A DNA stretch of 64,000 bases from Microbaculum marinisediminis. Lineage in GTDB: Bacteria; Pseudomonadota; Alphaproteobacteria; Rhizobiales; Tepidamorphaceae. Every line of letters starts with the position of its first letter. The stretch's first letter is position 1. The notes beneath the pieces are model-generated. The model searched no databases and had not been told where the DNA came from. It saw only the letters and a list, made by a program, of their open reading frames with translations. The translations under genes and the position numbers were made by a program. Shown piece after piece: positions 44,827 through 54,007 of this stretch. Location: contig NZ_JALIDZ010000001.1 in NCBI RefSeq assembly GCF_025397915.1, positions 558,001-622,000 of the forward strand, given 5' to 3'.

Positions 44827-46029
44827 ATGTCGCAGGACCTCACCGACCCTTCCGCGGAACCGAACACCGATCCGATCGCCATCGCGCGCGAACTGATCCG
44901 CTGCCGCAGCGTGACCCCGGACGAGGGCGGCGCGCTGACATACCTGCTGCGCCTGCTCACCGATGCCGGCTTCGACGCCGAGATCGTGCGGTTCTCGGAA
45001 GACGGCACCGACGACGTCGACAATCTCTATGCCCGGATCGGCAGCGGCGGCCCGCACCTGACTTTCGCCGGCCATACCGACGTGGTGCCGGCCGGCGAGG
45101 AGAGCCGCTGGACGCATCCCCCCTTCGCCGCCGAGATCGCCGGCGGCGCGCTCTATGGGCGCGGCGCCGTCGACATGAAGGGCGCGGTCGCCTGCTTCGC
45201 CGCCGCCGTTCTGGACTTCCTGAAGACCGAAGGCACGCCGAAGGGCTCGATCTCCTTCCTGATCACCGGCGACGAGGAGGGCGTGTCGATCAACGGGACG
45301 CGCAAACTGCTCGCCTGGGCCAAGGAGCGCGGCGAGCGTTTCGACCATGCCCTGGTTGGCGAGCCGACCAATCCGAACCGGCTCGGCGACATGATCAAGA
45401 TCGGCCGGCGCGGCTCGCTGTCGGGCACCATCACCATCACCGGCAAGCAGGGCCATTCGGCCTATCCGCATCTGGCCAACAACCCGACGCGAGGCCTGGA
45501 GAAGGTCCTGCACGCGCTCTATGCCGAGCCGCTGGACAGTGGCACGCACGAGTTCGATCCCTCGACCCTGGAAGTGACCAGCGTCGACACCGGCAACCCG
45601 GCCTTCAACGTCATCCCCGCGCAGGTGCGGCTCAACTTCAACAGCCGCTTCAACAACCTGCACACGGCGAAGAGCCTCCAGGTGCTGATCGAGAAACATG
45701 TCGCCTCGGCGCTGGAGGGAACCGGCCTGACGGGGCGCGTAGCCTTCGTTCCCAACGCGGCCGAAGCCTTCCTGACCGAGGCCGGCGACATCGCAGCGCT
45801 CTTGTCGGAGACGATCGAGGCGGAGACCGGGCGCAAGCCGGATTACTCCACTACCGGCGGCACGTCGGACGCCCGCTACATCAAGGACTATTGCCCCGTG
45901 ATCGAGTTCGGCCTCGTCGGCCAGACCATGCACCAGGTCGACGAGCATGTGGCGATCGCCGACCTGAAGGCGCTGACGGCGATCTACCGGCGGTTCCTGA
46001 CCCGCTATTTCGAGCGCTTCGGTGGCTGA
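44827..46029 (+). CDS. dapE: Succinyl-diaminopimelate desuccinylase
   Basis: 400-residue zinc peptidase-type enzyme producing LL-diaminopimelate. Metal ligands are in AGHTDVVPAG (H83, D85), GRGAVDMKG (D116) and TGDEEGVS (catalytic E150 and ligand E151). The final TGGTSDARYIKDYCPVIEFG and MHQVDEHV motifs are complete. It acts two steps after DapD, found at 36.5 kb. Start ATG at 44827. The downstream membrane gene follows by 21 bp. Confidence 0.95.
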   Translation: MSQDLTDPSAEPNTDPIAIARELIRCRSVTPDEGGALTYLLRLLTDAGFDAEIVRFSEDGTDDVDNLYARIGSGGPHLTFAGHTDVVPAGEESRWTHPPFAAEIAGGALYGRGAVDMKGAVACFAAAVLDFLKTEGTPKGSISFLITGDEEGVSINGTRKLLAWAKERGERFDHALVGEPTNPNRLGDMIKIGRRGSLSGTITITGKQGHSAYPHLANNPTRGLEKVLHALYAEPLDSGTHEFDPSTLEVTSVDTGNPAFNVIPAQVRLNFNSRFNNLHTAKSLQVLIEKHVASALEGTGLTGRVAFVPNAAEAFLTEAGDIAALLSETIEAETGRKPDYSTTGGTSDARYIKDYCPVIEFGLVGQTMHQVDEHVAIADLKALTAIYRRFLTRYFERFGG

Positions 46030-46050
46030 CGCGTCCATGCCGGGTATCCC

Positions 46051-46641
46051 ATGCTGAACGCGGACGACATACAGCGCGGCCTGACCGGCGCCTGGCGGCT
46101 GTTCCTTGGCAAGCGCGAGGCGATACGCCTGTTCGACACGAGCTTTCGCGGCTTCTGGCGCTCGTTCCTGGCGGCGATCCTGGTGCTGCCGATCTACGTG
46201 CTGTACGTCGGCGCCGAGCGGCGCATGATCTTTTCCGCCCTGCCCGACGGCGCCGATTTCCCAGAGCTGGGTTTCGCGCTCGCGCGCCTGCTCTCGCTGG
46301 TGATCGACTGGGCGGCGTTTCCGCTGGTCACCGCCATCATCGCGGCGCCGATGGGCTTTGCCAGCAACTACGTCCGGCTGATCGTCGCCTTCAACTGGGG
46401 CAGCCCGATCATATCGGCGATGGTGGCGTTGCCGGCGATCCTGTTCGGGTTCGGCCTGGCGCCCGAAGGCGTCGCCCAGCTTCTGCTGTTCACCGCCCTC
46501 ATCCTCGCGATCCGTTTTCGCTTCATCACGGCGCGGGCGGCGCTCGAATGCAGCTTCGCGCTCGCGGCCGGGATCGTCGCGCTGGAGTTCCTGCTGTCGC
46601 TGGTGCTCTCGGAACTGATCAGCCGCGCCACCGGGATGTGA
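46051..46641 (+). CDS. Hypothetical membrane protein downstream of dapE
   Basis: 196-residue protein with about five hydrophobic segments (roughly 38-55, 80-105, 118-142, 150-165 and 170-190) after an amphipathic N-terminus (MLNADDIQRGLTGAWRLFLG). It is a conserved companion of dapE and truA in Rhizobiales as I recall, but no function is established. It starts 21 bp after dapE on the same strand and is probably co-transcribed. No catalytic motif is visible. Confidence 0.75.
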   Translation: MLNADDIQRGLTGAWRLFLGKREAIRLFDTSFRGFWRSFLAAILVLPIYVLYVGAERRMIFSALPDGADFPELGFALARLLSLVIDWAAFPLVTAIIAAPMGFASNYVRLIVAFNWGSPIISAMVALPAILFGFGLAPEGVAQLLLFTALILAIRFRFITARAALECSFALAAGIVALEFLLSLVLSELISRATGM

Positions 46642-46669
46642 GCCGCCGCGGCGATATTTCGGCCTGGCT

Positions 46670-47413
46670 TCAGTCCGGATAGTCGACCTTCACCAGATAG
46701 AGCCCGTCCGGCGGGGCGACCGGGCCGCAGGCGGTGCGGTCCCTGGCCTCCAGCGCCGCCTTGAGGTCGGCAGCGGCCCACTTGCCCTCGCCGACCAGCT
46801 TCAGCGAGCCGACCATCGAGCGCACCTGGTTGTGCAGGAAGGACCGCGCCGAGCAGTCGACGACGATGCGTTCGCCGTCACGGGCGACGGCGAGCCGGTC
46901 GAGCGTCTTCACCGGCGAGGCCGACTGGCACTCGGTGGAGCGGAAGGTGGTGAAGTCGTGATGGCCGACGAGCGCCTGCCCGGCCTCGTGCATGGCGGCG
47001 GCGTCGAGCGGTTTCATCACCTGCCAGGCGCGGCCGGCGTCCAGCGCCAGCGGCGCGCGCCGATTGACGATCACATAGCGATAATACCGCTTCACCGCCG
47101 AGAAGCGGGCATCGAAATCGTTGTGGACCTGCTCGGCCCTCAGGATCGCCACCGGCTCGGGCCGCAGGTGGGCGTTGATCGCGTCGCGCACCGTGTCGGC
47201 CGGCCATTCGCGGACCAGATGGATATGGGCGACCTGGCCGAGCGCATGGACGCCGGTATCGGTGCGCCCCGCCCCGTTGACCGACGCCGGCTCGCCGCAG
47301 AACGCCGCGACGGCCTCCTCGATCGCCTGCTGCACCGCGCGCCCGTTGGTCTGGCGCTGCCAGCCGACATAGGGGGCGCCGTCATACTCGATCAGAAGGC
47401 GATAGCGGGGCAT
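46670..47413 (-). CDS. truA: tRNA pseudouridine(38-40) synthase
   Basis: 247-residue TruA, which converts uridines 38-40 of the tRNA anticodon arm to pseudouridine. The catalytic Asp52 is in [15 protein letters not shown], preceded by [13 protein letters not shown]. The C-terminal [11 protein letters not shown] is also characteristic. It lies 12 bp downstream of recR on the same strand, so the two form an operon. Confidence 0.96.
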   Translation of the reverse strand: MPRYRLLIEYDGAPYVGWQRQTNGRAVQQAIEEAVAAFCGEPASVNGAGRTDTGVHALGQVAHIHLVREWPADTVRDAINAHLRPEPVAILRAEQVHNDFDARFSAVKRYYRYVIVNRRAPLALDAGRAWQVMKPLDAAAMHEAGQALVGHHDFTTFRSTECQSASPVKTLDRLAVARDGERIVVDCSARSFLHNQVRSMVGSLKLVGEGKWAAADLKAALEARDRTACGPVAPPDGLYLVKVDYPD

Positions 47414-47425
47414 CGGGGCCGGCGC

Positions 47426-48031
47426 TCAGAACGGCGTGCGCGAGCGGATGGCGGCGGCCAGGGTGCCGTCGTCGAGATAGTCGAGCTCGCCGCCGACGGG
47501 TACGCCGTGGGCGAGCCGGGTCACGGTGACGTCGAGGCCATGCAGCATGTCGGTGACGTAGTGCGCCGTGGTCTGGCCCTCGACGGTGGCGTTGACGGCG
47601 AGGATCACCTCCGTCACGGCCGGGTCCTTGGCGCGGGCGACGAGCTCGGCGATGTGCAGATCGTCAGGGCCGATGCCGTCGAGCGGCGACAGGGTGCCGC
47701 CGAGGACATGGTAGCGCCCGCGCGTCGCCTGGGCGCGCTCCAGCGCCCACAGGTCGCTCACATGCTCGACGACGCAGATGATCGCGGGATCGCGGCGCGG
47801 ATCGGCGCAGATCGCGCACGGGTCGGCGGTGTCGACGTTGCCGCAGGTCGCGCACACGGTGATGCGCTCGGCGGCGGTGTGCAGCGCGTCGGCGAGCGGC
47901 ACCAGAAGCTGCTCCCGCTTCTGGATCAGGTGCAGCACCGCGCGGCGCGCCGAGCGCGGGCCAAGGCCCGGCAGACGCGCGAGAAGCTGGATCAGACGGT
48001 CAAGCTCGGGACTGGTCGCGGAGGTGGTCAT
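47426..48031 (-). CDS. recR: Recombination mediator protein RecR
   Basis: 201-residue RecF-pathway protein. An N-terminal helix-hairpin-helix ([20 protein letters not shown]) is followed by a four-Cys zinc finger (CATC, CAIC), a Toprim domain with [16 protein letters not shown], and the C-terminal [16 protein letters not shown] motif. It loads RecA at gaps together with RecO. In many alphaproteobacteria it sits after dnaX-ybaB; here it precedes truA instead. Confidence 0.96.
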   Translation of the reverse strand: MTTSATSPELDRLIQLLARLPGLGPRSARRAVLHLIQKREQLLVPLADALHTAAERITVCATCGNVDTADPCAICADPRRDPAIICVVEHVSDLWALERAQATRGRYHVLGGTLSPLDGIGPDDLHIAELVARAKDPAVTEVILAVNATVEGQTTAHYVTDMLHGLDVTVTRLAHGVPVGGELDYLDDGTLAAAIRSRTPF

Positions 48032-48102
48032 GCACGTTTTGTTCCGTTTCGCCGCACCCTATCCCGCCGCGCCGCCAACGTCCATTCGACCATGACCGCC
48101 GC

Positions 48103-48882
48103 TCAGACGCCGGCGACCATGTCGGCGACGACGCGCACCAGCAGCGCGATGTCCTGCTCGCGCGACAGACGGTGGTCGCCGTCGTGGACGACGGTCAGCG
48201 TGACGTCGTCATGAGCGAGCCGCGACACCAGCTCCAGCGACAGGCCGAGCGGCACGTCGGGATCGTCGCGGCCGTGCACGATGTGGACCGGGCAGCCGAC
48301 CTGCAGCGTGGCGCGGTCCATGATCAGGTAGTTGCGGCCGTCCTCGATGAGCTTGCGGGTGATCGGGTTGCCGGCCGGATCGTACTGCGAGGGCTCGACC
48401 CAGACGCCCTTGTCCATGATCTCGGCACGCACGTTACCGGGGAACTCCTCCCACATCAGCCGCTCGGTCATGTCGACCGCCGGGGCCAGCAGCACCAGAC
48501 CGGCGACCGGATTGCCGGCGGCATGGCGGCCGAGCGCGGTCAGCAGCGCCAGGTATCCGCCCATGCTGGAGCCGACGAGAACCGGCAGCGCGTCCGTGCA
48601 GGTCTCGATGACGGTCGAGGACTCGGCGAGCCAGCGGCTGATCGATCCGTCGAGGAAATCGCCGCCCGAAACCCCGTGGCCGGAATAGTCGAAGCGGACG
48701 ACGCCCTGCCCGGCGTCCGCGCCCCAACGGTCCAGCGCCTCGGCCTTGGTGCCGGCCATGTCGGAGCGGTAGCCGCCGAGCCAGACGATGTCGGGCGCCG
48801 TGCCGTCGCGGCGCAATACGGCGATGCTGCGCGCTTCCTCGCCCTCGCCAATCTCGATGTCGGTGCGTTCGGCCTCTGACAC
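48103..48882 (-). CDS. Alpha/beta hydrolase
   Basis: 259-residue hydrolase from GTG at 48882, chosen because GAAGGAGACCAGAGC precedes it. The nucleophile elbow is VLVGSSMGGYLALL (Ser in GxSxG). Asp in HGRDDPDVP and His in HDGDHRLS complete the triad. The RFDYSGHGVSGG motif is typical of the family. The N-terminal segment suggests a serine aminopeptidase/esterase type. The substrate is unknown. It is divergent from the glycosyltransferase gene. Confidence 0.85.
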   Translation of the reverse strand: MSEAERTDIEIGEGEEARSIAVLRRDGTAPDIVWLGGYRSDMAGTKAEALDRWGADAGQGVVRFDYSGHGVSGGDFLDGSISRWLAESSTVIETCTDALPVLVGSSMGGYLALLTALGRHAAGNPVAGLVLLAPAVDMTERLMWEEFPGNVRAEIMDKGVWVEPSQYDPAGNPITRKLIEDGRNYLIMDRATLQVGCPVHIVHGRDDPDVPLGLSLELVSRLAHDDVTLTVVHDGDHRLSREQDIALLVRVVADMVAGV

Positions 48883-48920
48883 GCTCTGGTCTCCTTCAGG
48901 TCGGTGGGCTAGGTAATGGC

Positions 48921-50153
48921 ATGGACGAGCGCCCAGAAAAACCCCGGACGGATCCCGGGACGAATGCCCCGACAACGGGCCTGCCGGACCTGTCCGGCAT
49001 CACGGTGCTGCAGATCGTGCCGTCGCTGGACGCCGGCGGGGCCGAGCGCACCGCCGTCGACGTCGCCGCGGCGCTCGTGCAGGCCGGCGCGCGCGCCCTC
49101 GTCGCGACGACCGGCGGGCGCCTGGTGAGAGAGCTCGACGCGGCCGGCGGCATCTGGGTGCCGTTTCCCGCCGCGACCAAGAACCCGATCGAGATCCTGT
49201 GGAACGCGGAGCGGCTCAGACGGCTGTCGATCCGCGAAAACGTGTCGCTGATCCACGCCCGCAGCCGGGCGCCGGCCTGGAGTGGCCTTCTGGCGGCGCG
49301 GCGCCTGGGCGTGCCGTTCGTGACCACCTATCACGGCGCCTACAAGAAGGGCGGTTCGCTCAAGAACTGGTACAATTCGGTGATGGCGCGCGGCGACGCC
49401 GTCATCGCCAATTCCCGCTTCACGGCAGACCTCATCGAGAGCCGGCACCGGCAGGCACGCGGCAAGGTCACGGTGATCTATCGCGGCACGGATCTGACCA
49501 AGTTCGATCCCGAGACGATCGCGGCGGATCGCATCGCCGGGCTGCGCGAGGCCTGGGGCGTGCCGGAGGGCAGGCGCATCGTGCTGCTGGCCGCCCGGCT
49601 GACGGAATGGAAGGGCCAGGCGGTGCTGATCGACGCCGCCGCCCGGCTGGCCGGCGAGGGCCTCGACGACGTCGACTTCGTGCTCGCCGGCGACCCGCAG
49701 GGGCGCACCGACTACGTCGCCGACCTTGAGAAGCGGATCGCCGGAGCCGGCCTTCGCGACCGGGTGCACATCGTCGGCCATTGCTCCGACATGCCCGCCG
49801 CCGACCGCGCCGCCGATGTCGTCGCCCTGCCCTCGACCGAGCCGGAAGCATTCGGGCGCAGCGCCGCCGAGGCCCAGGCCGTCGGCACGCCCGTGGTCGT
49901 CAGCAACCTCGGCGCGGTGCCGGAAACGGTGCTCGCGCCGCCGGACGTCGACGCGGCCAGGCGCACCGGCTGGCGGGTGCCGGCGGGGGACGCGGTCGCC
50001 CTGGCCGCGGCGATTCGCGAGGCGCTTTCGCTGTCGCCAGAGGCGCGCGCGGCGATATCTGAGCGGGCGCGTGCCCATGTCCGCGGCGCCTTCAGCCTGG
50101 ACGCCATGACCTCGGCAACGCTCGATACCTATGCCCGACTGCTGGGCCGTTGA
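48921..50153 (+). CDS. Glycosyltransferase family 4
   Basis: 410-residue GT-B glycosyltransferase. The N-terminal acceptor domain begins ITVLQIVPSLDAGGAERTAV. The C-terminal Glycos_transf_1 domain has VILAARLTEWKGQ-like (LLAARLTEWKGQAVLIDAAA), VHIVGHCSDMPAADRAADVV and the donor-binding PSTEPEAFGRSAAEAQAVGT (E-x7-E). The likely product is a lipopolysaccharide core or envelope polysaccharide, but the substrate is not determinable. Divergently arranged with the hydrolase, 38 bp apart. Confidence 0.87.
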   Translation: MDERPEKPRTDPGTNAPTTGLPDLSGITVLQIVPSLDAGGAERTAVDVAAALVQAGARALVATTGGRLVRELDAAGGIWVPFPAATKNPIEILWNAERLRRLSIRENVSLIHARSRAPAWSGLLAARRLGVPFVTTYHGAYKKGGSLKNWYNSVMARGDAVIANSRFTADLIESRHRQARGKVTVIYRGTDLTKFDPETIAADRIAGLREAWGVPEGRRIVLLAARLTEWKGQAVLIDAAARLAGEGLDDVDFVLAGDPQGRTDYVADLEKRIAGAGLRDRVHIVGHCSDMPAADRAADVVALPSTEPEAFGRSAAEAQAVGTPVVVSNLGAVPETVLAPPDVDAARRTGWRVPAGDAVALAAAIREALSLSPEARAAISERARAHVRGAFSLDAMTSATLDTYARLLGR

Positions 50154-50211
50154 GCCATTTTCCCTGAAATTCGGTACTTCCAAGACGTTTTCGTTTAGAC
50201 AGAAGATTGAC

Positions 50212-50240
50212 TTGCCGGCGCTTCTTTCCAATCCTATAAG
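50212..50240 (+). promoter_or_regulatory. Promoter of infC
   Basis: TTGCCG (50212-50217) and TATAAG (50235-50240) are 17 bp apart, close to the alphaproteobacterial -35/-10 pattern (CTTGCC... TATAAG). It lies about 100 bp before the infC start. Confidence 0.6.
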
Positions 50241-50343
50241 CGCCGAACTTCGCAGGGAGTGCCTGACGAAGGCGTTTGTGCTGCCAGACTTGGATTTCCG
50301 GCAGCGACGTCGGGCACCGACCACAGCATAAGGAGACTGCACA

Positions 50344-50883
50344 ATCGCACGCCGTCCAATGAAAGCGCAGCCGGTCCAGAAGGAAGGACCGCGCGTCAAT
50401 CGGGAGATCGATTCCCCGCAAGTCCAGCTCATTACCGATACGGGCGACAACAAGGGCGTCGTTTCAATCGGCGAAGCATTGGCGCTCGCCGAAGAAGCGG
50501 GCCTCGACCTCGTCGAGATCTCGCCGCACAACAAGCCGCCGGTCTGCAAGATCCTGGACTACGGAAAATACAAGTACCAGGCCCAGAAGAAGGCCGCAGA
50601 AGCGCGCAAGAAGCAGAAGACCATCGAGATCAAGGAGATCAAGATGCGTCCGAACATCGACACCCACGACTACGAGGTGAAGATCAAGGCGGCGCGACGC
50701 TTCTTCGAGGAAGGCGACAAGGTCAAGGTGACGTTGCGCTTCCGTGGCCGCGAGATGGCGCATCAGGATCTCGGCATGAAGCTGCTCCTGCGCGTGCGCG
50801 ACGAACTGGGCGAGATCGCCAAGGTCGAATACGAGCCGCGGCTCGAAGGCCGGCAGATGATTATGGTGCTGGCACCGCGTTGA
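50344..50883 (+). CDS. infC: Translation initiation factor IF-3
   Basis: 179-residue IF-3, which prevents premature subunit joining and checks the initiator tRNA. The start is ATC at 50344: AGGAG lies eight bases upstream, and the product then begins [20 protein letters not shown], as IF-3 does in related bacteria. Non-AUG starts (AUU, AUC, AUA) let IF-3 repress its own translation. The two domains, joined by a Lys-rich linker, include [12 protein letters not shown] and [15 protein letters not shown]-like motifs. It lies 2.3 kb from rpmI-rplT. Confidence 0.95.
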   Translation: MARRPMKAQPVQKEGPRVNREIDSPQVQLITDTGDNKGVVSIGEALALAEEAGLDLVEISPHNKPPVCKILDYGKYKYQAQKKAAEARKKQKTIEIKEIKMRPNIDTHDYEVKIKAARRFFEEGDKVKVTLRFRGREMAHQDLGMKLLLRVRDELGEIAKVEYEPRLEGRQMIMVLAPR

Positions 50884-50938
50884 ACCGTCGCAGGCGCCCG
50901 CCCCCTTTCCGCCACGTTTCTTCGGCTTTCCTCGCCGC

Positions 50939-51586
50939 ATGACAAATGACCAGACAACAGCAGCGGTAACGCCCAGCGCCTGGCTGCAGGACGTGCAGCG
51001 GCGGCGCAAATGGACGCTGCTTGTCCTTCTGGTCGCCGCGATCGGCGGCCTCCTGGTCACCGAGTCGACCTGGCCGTCGGGCAGTTTCGCCCACGAAGCG
51101 ATCGAATATTTCGGGATCGGCCTCCTGCTTCTGTGCGTGCTCGGGCGCGCCTGGTGCACGATTTATATCGGCGGCCGCAAGAAGGCCGAGCTGGTCCGGG
51201 AAGGCCCCTACTCGGTCTCGCGCAATCCGCTCTACGTCTTCTCCTTCATCGGCGCCGCCGGCGTCGGCGCGGCGGCCGGCAGCGTCGTGACCACGCTGCT
51301 TGCCGCGCTCGCCTGCTACGCGGTGTTCGCCGTCGTGGTCGGCAAGGAGGAGCAGTTCCTGGCGGACCGGTTCGGCGCCACCTATGACGCCTATCGGGCC
51401 CGGGTTCCCCGGTTCTGGCCGCGCTTCTCGGCGTGGAAGGACGTCGAGACGGTGGAGACCAACCCGCGCCTGGTCCTCACCTCGTTCGGCGACGGCCTGT
51501 TCTTCTTCCTGGCGATCCCGCTGGTGGAAAGCATCGAGTTCCTGCACGAGTCCGGCTATCTGCCGGTCCTGTTCCACCTTCCCTGA
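50939..51586 (+). CDS. Isoprenylcysteine carboxyl methyltransferase-family membrane protein
   Basis: 215-residue integral membrane methyltransferase-like protein. It has about four helices and the family signature GPYSVSRNPLYVFSFIGAAG (SAM-binding region), then EEQFLADRFGATYDAYRARVPRFWP at the C-terminal part. Related bacterial enzymes methylate lipids or small hydrophobic molecules. The substrate is unknown. It follows infC by 55 bp but has its own start. Confidence 0.82.
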   Translation: MTNDQTTAAVTPSAWLQDVQRRRKWTLLVLLVAAIGGLLVTESTWPSGSFAHEAIEYFGIGLLLLCVLGRAWCTIYIGGRKKAELVREGPYSVSRNPLYVFSFIGAAGVGAAAGSVVTTLLAALACYAVFAVVVGKEEQFLADRFGATYDAYRARVPRFWPRFSAWKDVETVETNPRLVLTSFGDGLFFFLAIPLVESIEFLHESGYLPVLFHLP

Positions 51587-51597
51587 TTGCAGCTTGT

Positions 51598-52047
51598 CTA
51601 TTCCTCGTCGTCCGGATAGCCGCCATCGGGCGGCACCGGGCGGGTGAAGACGAACAGCGCCACGAACACCATCACGCCGGCCTGGACCAGCAACACGTTG
51701 CACGGGGCGCCGAAGGCGGCCGCGCCGACGATCGCGCCCAGCATGGCAAGGCCGGCCAGCATCTTGGCCTTGCGGGATATCGCGCCGTGTTCGCGCCATT
51801 CGCGGATCGGCACGCCGAGGCGGGGATGGGCGACGAGCCAGTCGTGCCAGGCCTGCGAGCCCCTGGAGAAACAGAAGGCGGCCAGCAGCAGGAACGGGGT
51901 GGTCGGCAGCAGCGGCAAAGCGATGCCGAGGATGCCGAGCAGCAGCGCGGTCGCCCCGGCGACCCGCCAGGCCAGCCGGTTGACGCTCCCCACCGCCACC
52001 TGAACCTTGTTGCGCACAGCCTCTCGTCCCGTTTCGGCTTCGATCAT
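51598..52047 (-). CDS. DUF454 (YbaN-like) membrane protein
   Basis: 149-residue protein with the DUF454 pattern: [36 protein letters not shown] in helices one and two, [20 protein letters not shown], then two more helices (about 85-125). The start at ATG 52047 is preferred over an Arg-rich extension to 52092. Often found beside zinc or iron homeostasis genes; the function is not known. Divergent from zinT. Confidence 0.82.
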   Translation of the reverse strand: MIEAETGREAVRNKVQVAVGSVNRLAWRVAGATALLLGILGIALPLLPTTPFLLLAAFCFSRGSQAWHDWLVAHPRLGVPIREWREHGAISRKAKMLAGLAMLGAIVGAAAFGAPCNVLLVQAGVMVFVALFVFTRPVPPDGGYPDDEE

Positions 52048-52160
52048 ATAGGGCGGTCGCCGGCGGCTGCGATAGCGCCTTCGGTGACGCATGGCCGTGC
52101 GGAGGGCGACGGTCGAATGCCCGTTGCCAGCGTCAGGGAAATCGGTTACGCCGTCGCATA

Positions 52161-52178
52161 GTTACGTTATAACGTAAC
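52161..52178. promoter_or_regulatory. Zur-box-like palindrome upstream of zinT
   Basis: GTTACGTTATAACGTAAC is a perfect 18-bp palindrome centred on TTATAA, ending 50 bp before the zinT start. Alphaproteobacterial Zur sites have the form GTNATGTTATAACATNAC, so this is a strong candidate operator. Zinc-replete repression of zinT is inferred. Confidence 0.7.
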
Positions 52179-52228
52179 AATACGCCGAAAATCGCTCCCC
52201 CACAGCACTCAGCAAGGGTTCAGGATAC

Positions 52229-52909
52229 ATGCATACAACACTTACCAAATATGCCGGCGCACTGGCGATCGGCACCATGCTGCTCTTTTCGGCACAGGCT
52301 CAGGCGGAGGACAGCAAGTCCGCCACGGAAACCTCGTCGCACGATCATGCGCACGATCATGCGAGCGAGGCCGAAAAAGAGATCTACAAGGGCTATTTCG
52401 AGGACGACCAGATCAAGCCGCGCACGCTCGCGGACTGGCAGGGCGACTGGCAGTCGGTCTATCCGCACCTACAGGACGGCACCCTGGATCCGGTCATGGC
52501 CCACAAGGCGGAGCATGGCTCCATGAGCGCCCAGGAATACCGCGACTACTACGACATCGGGTACAAGACGGATGTGGACCGCATCGTCATCGATGGCGAC
52601 GACTTCACGTTCTACAAGGACGGTGCAGCCGTCAAAGGCACCTATGCCACCGACGGATACGAGATCCTGACCTACAAAAAGGGCAATCGGGGCGTGCGCT
52701 TCATCTTCAAGAAGACCGGCGGCGACGAGGCGGCGCCGGCGTTCGTCCAGTTCAGCGATCACCGCATCGCGCCGGCCGAGGCCGATCACTACCACCTATA
52801 CTGGGGCGACGATCGCGCCGCCCTGCTCGAGGAAGTGACCAACTGGCCGACCTACTATCCCTCCTCGATGAATGGCGACCAGATCGTCGACGCGATGATG
52901 GCTCACTGA
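52229..52909 (+). CDS. zinT: Periplasmic metal-binding protein ZinT
   Basis: 226-residue exported zinc/cadmium-binding protein. A signal peptide ends near residue 26 (AQAQA). A His-rich stretch (SSHDHAHDHASEAEKE) is followed by the ZinT/YodA core, with YFEDDQIKPRTLADWQGDWQSVYP, HYHLYWGDD and a closing YYPSSMNGDQIVDAMMAH motif. ZinT passes scarce zinc to the ZnuA transporter component. The Zur-like palindrome upstream supports zinc-dependent control. Confidence 0.92.
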   Translation: MHTTLTKYAGALAIGTMLLFSAQAQAEDSKSATETSSHDHAHDHASEAEKEIYKGYFEDDQIKPRTLADWQGDWQSVYPHLQDGTLDPVMAHKAEHGSMSAQEYRDYYDIGYKTDVDRIVIDGDDFTFYKDGAAVKGTYATDGYEILTYKKGNRGVRFIFKKTGGDEAAPAFVQFSDHRIAPAEADHYHLYWGDDRAALLEEVTNWPTYYPSSMNGDQIVDAMMAH

Positions 52910-53044
52910 CGGCCATCTTACCGTTCGGCAGCGTACCCGCCGGACCTCGCAGGCCGCATCGCTCGGGCTTCCGGGCGGTGCGGTCCGTCATCGCACTCCT
53001 CGGCGCCACCCCGGGAGGCGAGGAGGCCGCCGGCGGCGCCGGCA

Positions 53045-53073
53045 TTGCGTTTTTCCCGCGCGGGGGCTATATA
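53045..53073 (+). promoter_or_regulatory. Promoter of rpmI-rplT-pheST
   Basis: TTGCGT (53045-53050), 17 bp, and TATATA (53068-53073) match a sigma-70 promoter. It lies about 150 bp upstream of rpmI, within the 52910-53218 gap, which holds no gene. The remaining leader could carry feedback control by L20, but I see no definite structure. Confidence 0.6.
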
Positions 53074-53218
53074 CCGCCCCGCAATCCGGATCGCCCGGCT
53101 AAATGGGCATGCCGTGGCGATCCCGAAAGCTCAACCGGACGCGGTCGAAATCCACCGGGCGATCTAGCGCACGGCGGGTTTTTTCGCGTTCTTTCTAGTT
53201 GTGAAGGAGACGAGCGAA

Positions 53219-53461
53219 ATGCCCAAGATGAAAACCAAGAGCGGCGCCAAGAAGCGTTTCAAGGTGACCGCGTCTGGCAAGATCAAGGTCGGGGCCGCTG
53301 GTAAGCAGCACGGCATGATCAAGCGGACGACCAAATTCATTCGCAATGCACGCGGCACCATGGTGCTGGCCGAGTCCGATGCGGGCATCGTGCGCCAGTA
53401 CATGCCGTACGCACGCAAGAAGCGGCGCGCCAAGCCCGCTTCGACCAAGACGGAGGGCTGA
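53219..53461 (+). CDS. rpmI: Ribosomal protein bL35
   Basis: 80-residue basic protein with the bL35 pattern [20 protein letters not shown] and [18 protein letters not shown]. The start at ATG 53219 has GAAGGAGACGAGCG upstream. It is longer than typical bL35 (about 65) owing to a Lys-rich tail. First gene of rpmI-rplT-pheS-pheT. Confidence 0.96.
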   Translation: MPKMKTKSGAKKRFKVTASGKIKVGAAGKQHGMIKRTTKFIRNARGTMVLAESDAGIVRQYMPYARKKRRAKPASTKTEG

Positions 53462-53464
53462 TCC

Positions 53465-53821
53465 ATGTCACGTGTGAAACGCGGCGTTACGGCTCACGCC
53501 CGCCATCGCAAGGTCATCAAGAAGGCGAAGGGCTATTACGGCCGTCGCAAGAACACCATCCGCGTCGCGATGCAGGCGGTCGAAAAGGCCGGCCAGTACG
53601 CCTATCGCGACCGCAAGGCGAAGAAGCGGACCTTCCGGGCGCTGTGGATCCAGCGGATCAACGCGGCGGCGCGCGAGAACGGTCTGACCTACGGTCGATT
53701 TATCGATGGCCTCGGAAAGGCCGGGGTCGAAGTCGACCGGAAGGTGCTCGCCGATCTCGCCGTGCACGAGCCGGCCGCCTTCAAGGCACTGGTCGAGCAG
53801 GCACGCGCCGCGCTCGGCTGA
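53465..53821 (+). CDS. rplT: Ribosomal protein bL20
   Basis: 118-residue bL20 ([20 protein letters not shown]), starting three bases after rpmI. It is essential for large-subunit assembly and in many bacteria represses its own operon. The length and the conserved [14 protein letters not shown]-like region ([20 protein letters not shown]) are normal. Confidence 0.97.
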   Translation: MSRVKRGVTAHARHRKVIKKAKGYYGRRKNTIRVAMQAVEKAGQYAYRDRKAKKRTFRALWIQRINAAARENGLTYGRFIDGLGKAGVEVDRKVLADLAVHEPAAFKALVEQARAALG

Positions 53822-53904
53822 GGCCGCCGACGACCCACCTCGGACCTTTCCGGGGCCGGCCGCCCGCATATCCCCAGCGAAGGGACGACAGTGCGGGCGG
53901 CGCC

Positions 53905-53967
53905 GGGTCCGGGAGGCGAAAGCCTTTTCCTCGAGAGACGTCTCTCTTGAAAGTTCGTCTCGGACCC
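53905..53967 (+). promoter_or_regulatory. Hairpin leader before pheS, possible attenuator
   Basis: GGGTCCG (53905-53911) pairs with CGGACCC (53961-53967) to close a long stem that contains the palindrome GAGAGACGTCTCTC (53933-53946). It ends 40 bp before pheS. A phenylalanine-responsive attenuator is possible, but I see no leader peptide. Confidence 0.4.
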
Positions 53968-54007
53968 GTTTTCTCGCCAATGCCGACGAAAGACGGGAGA
54001 TGACGTT

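Noticed and set aside
43276-46038. 920-codon minus-strand frame across ampG and dapE
   Set aside because: It covers two clear genes in other frames and has no domain pattern.
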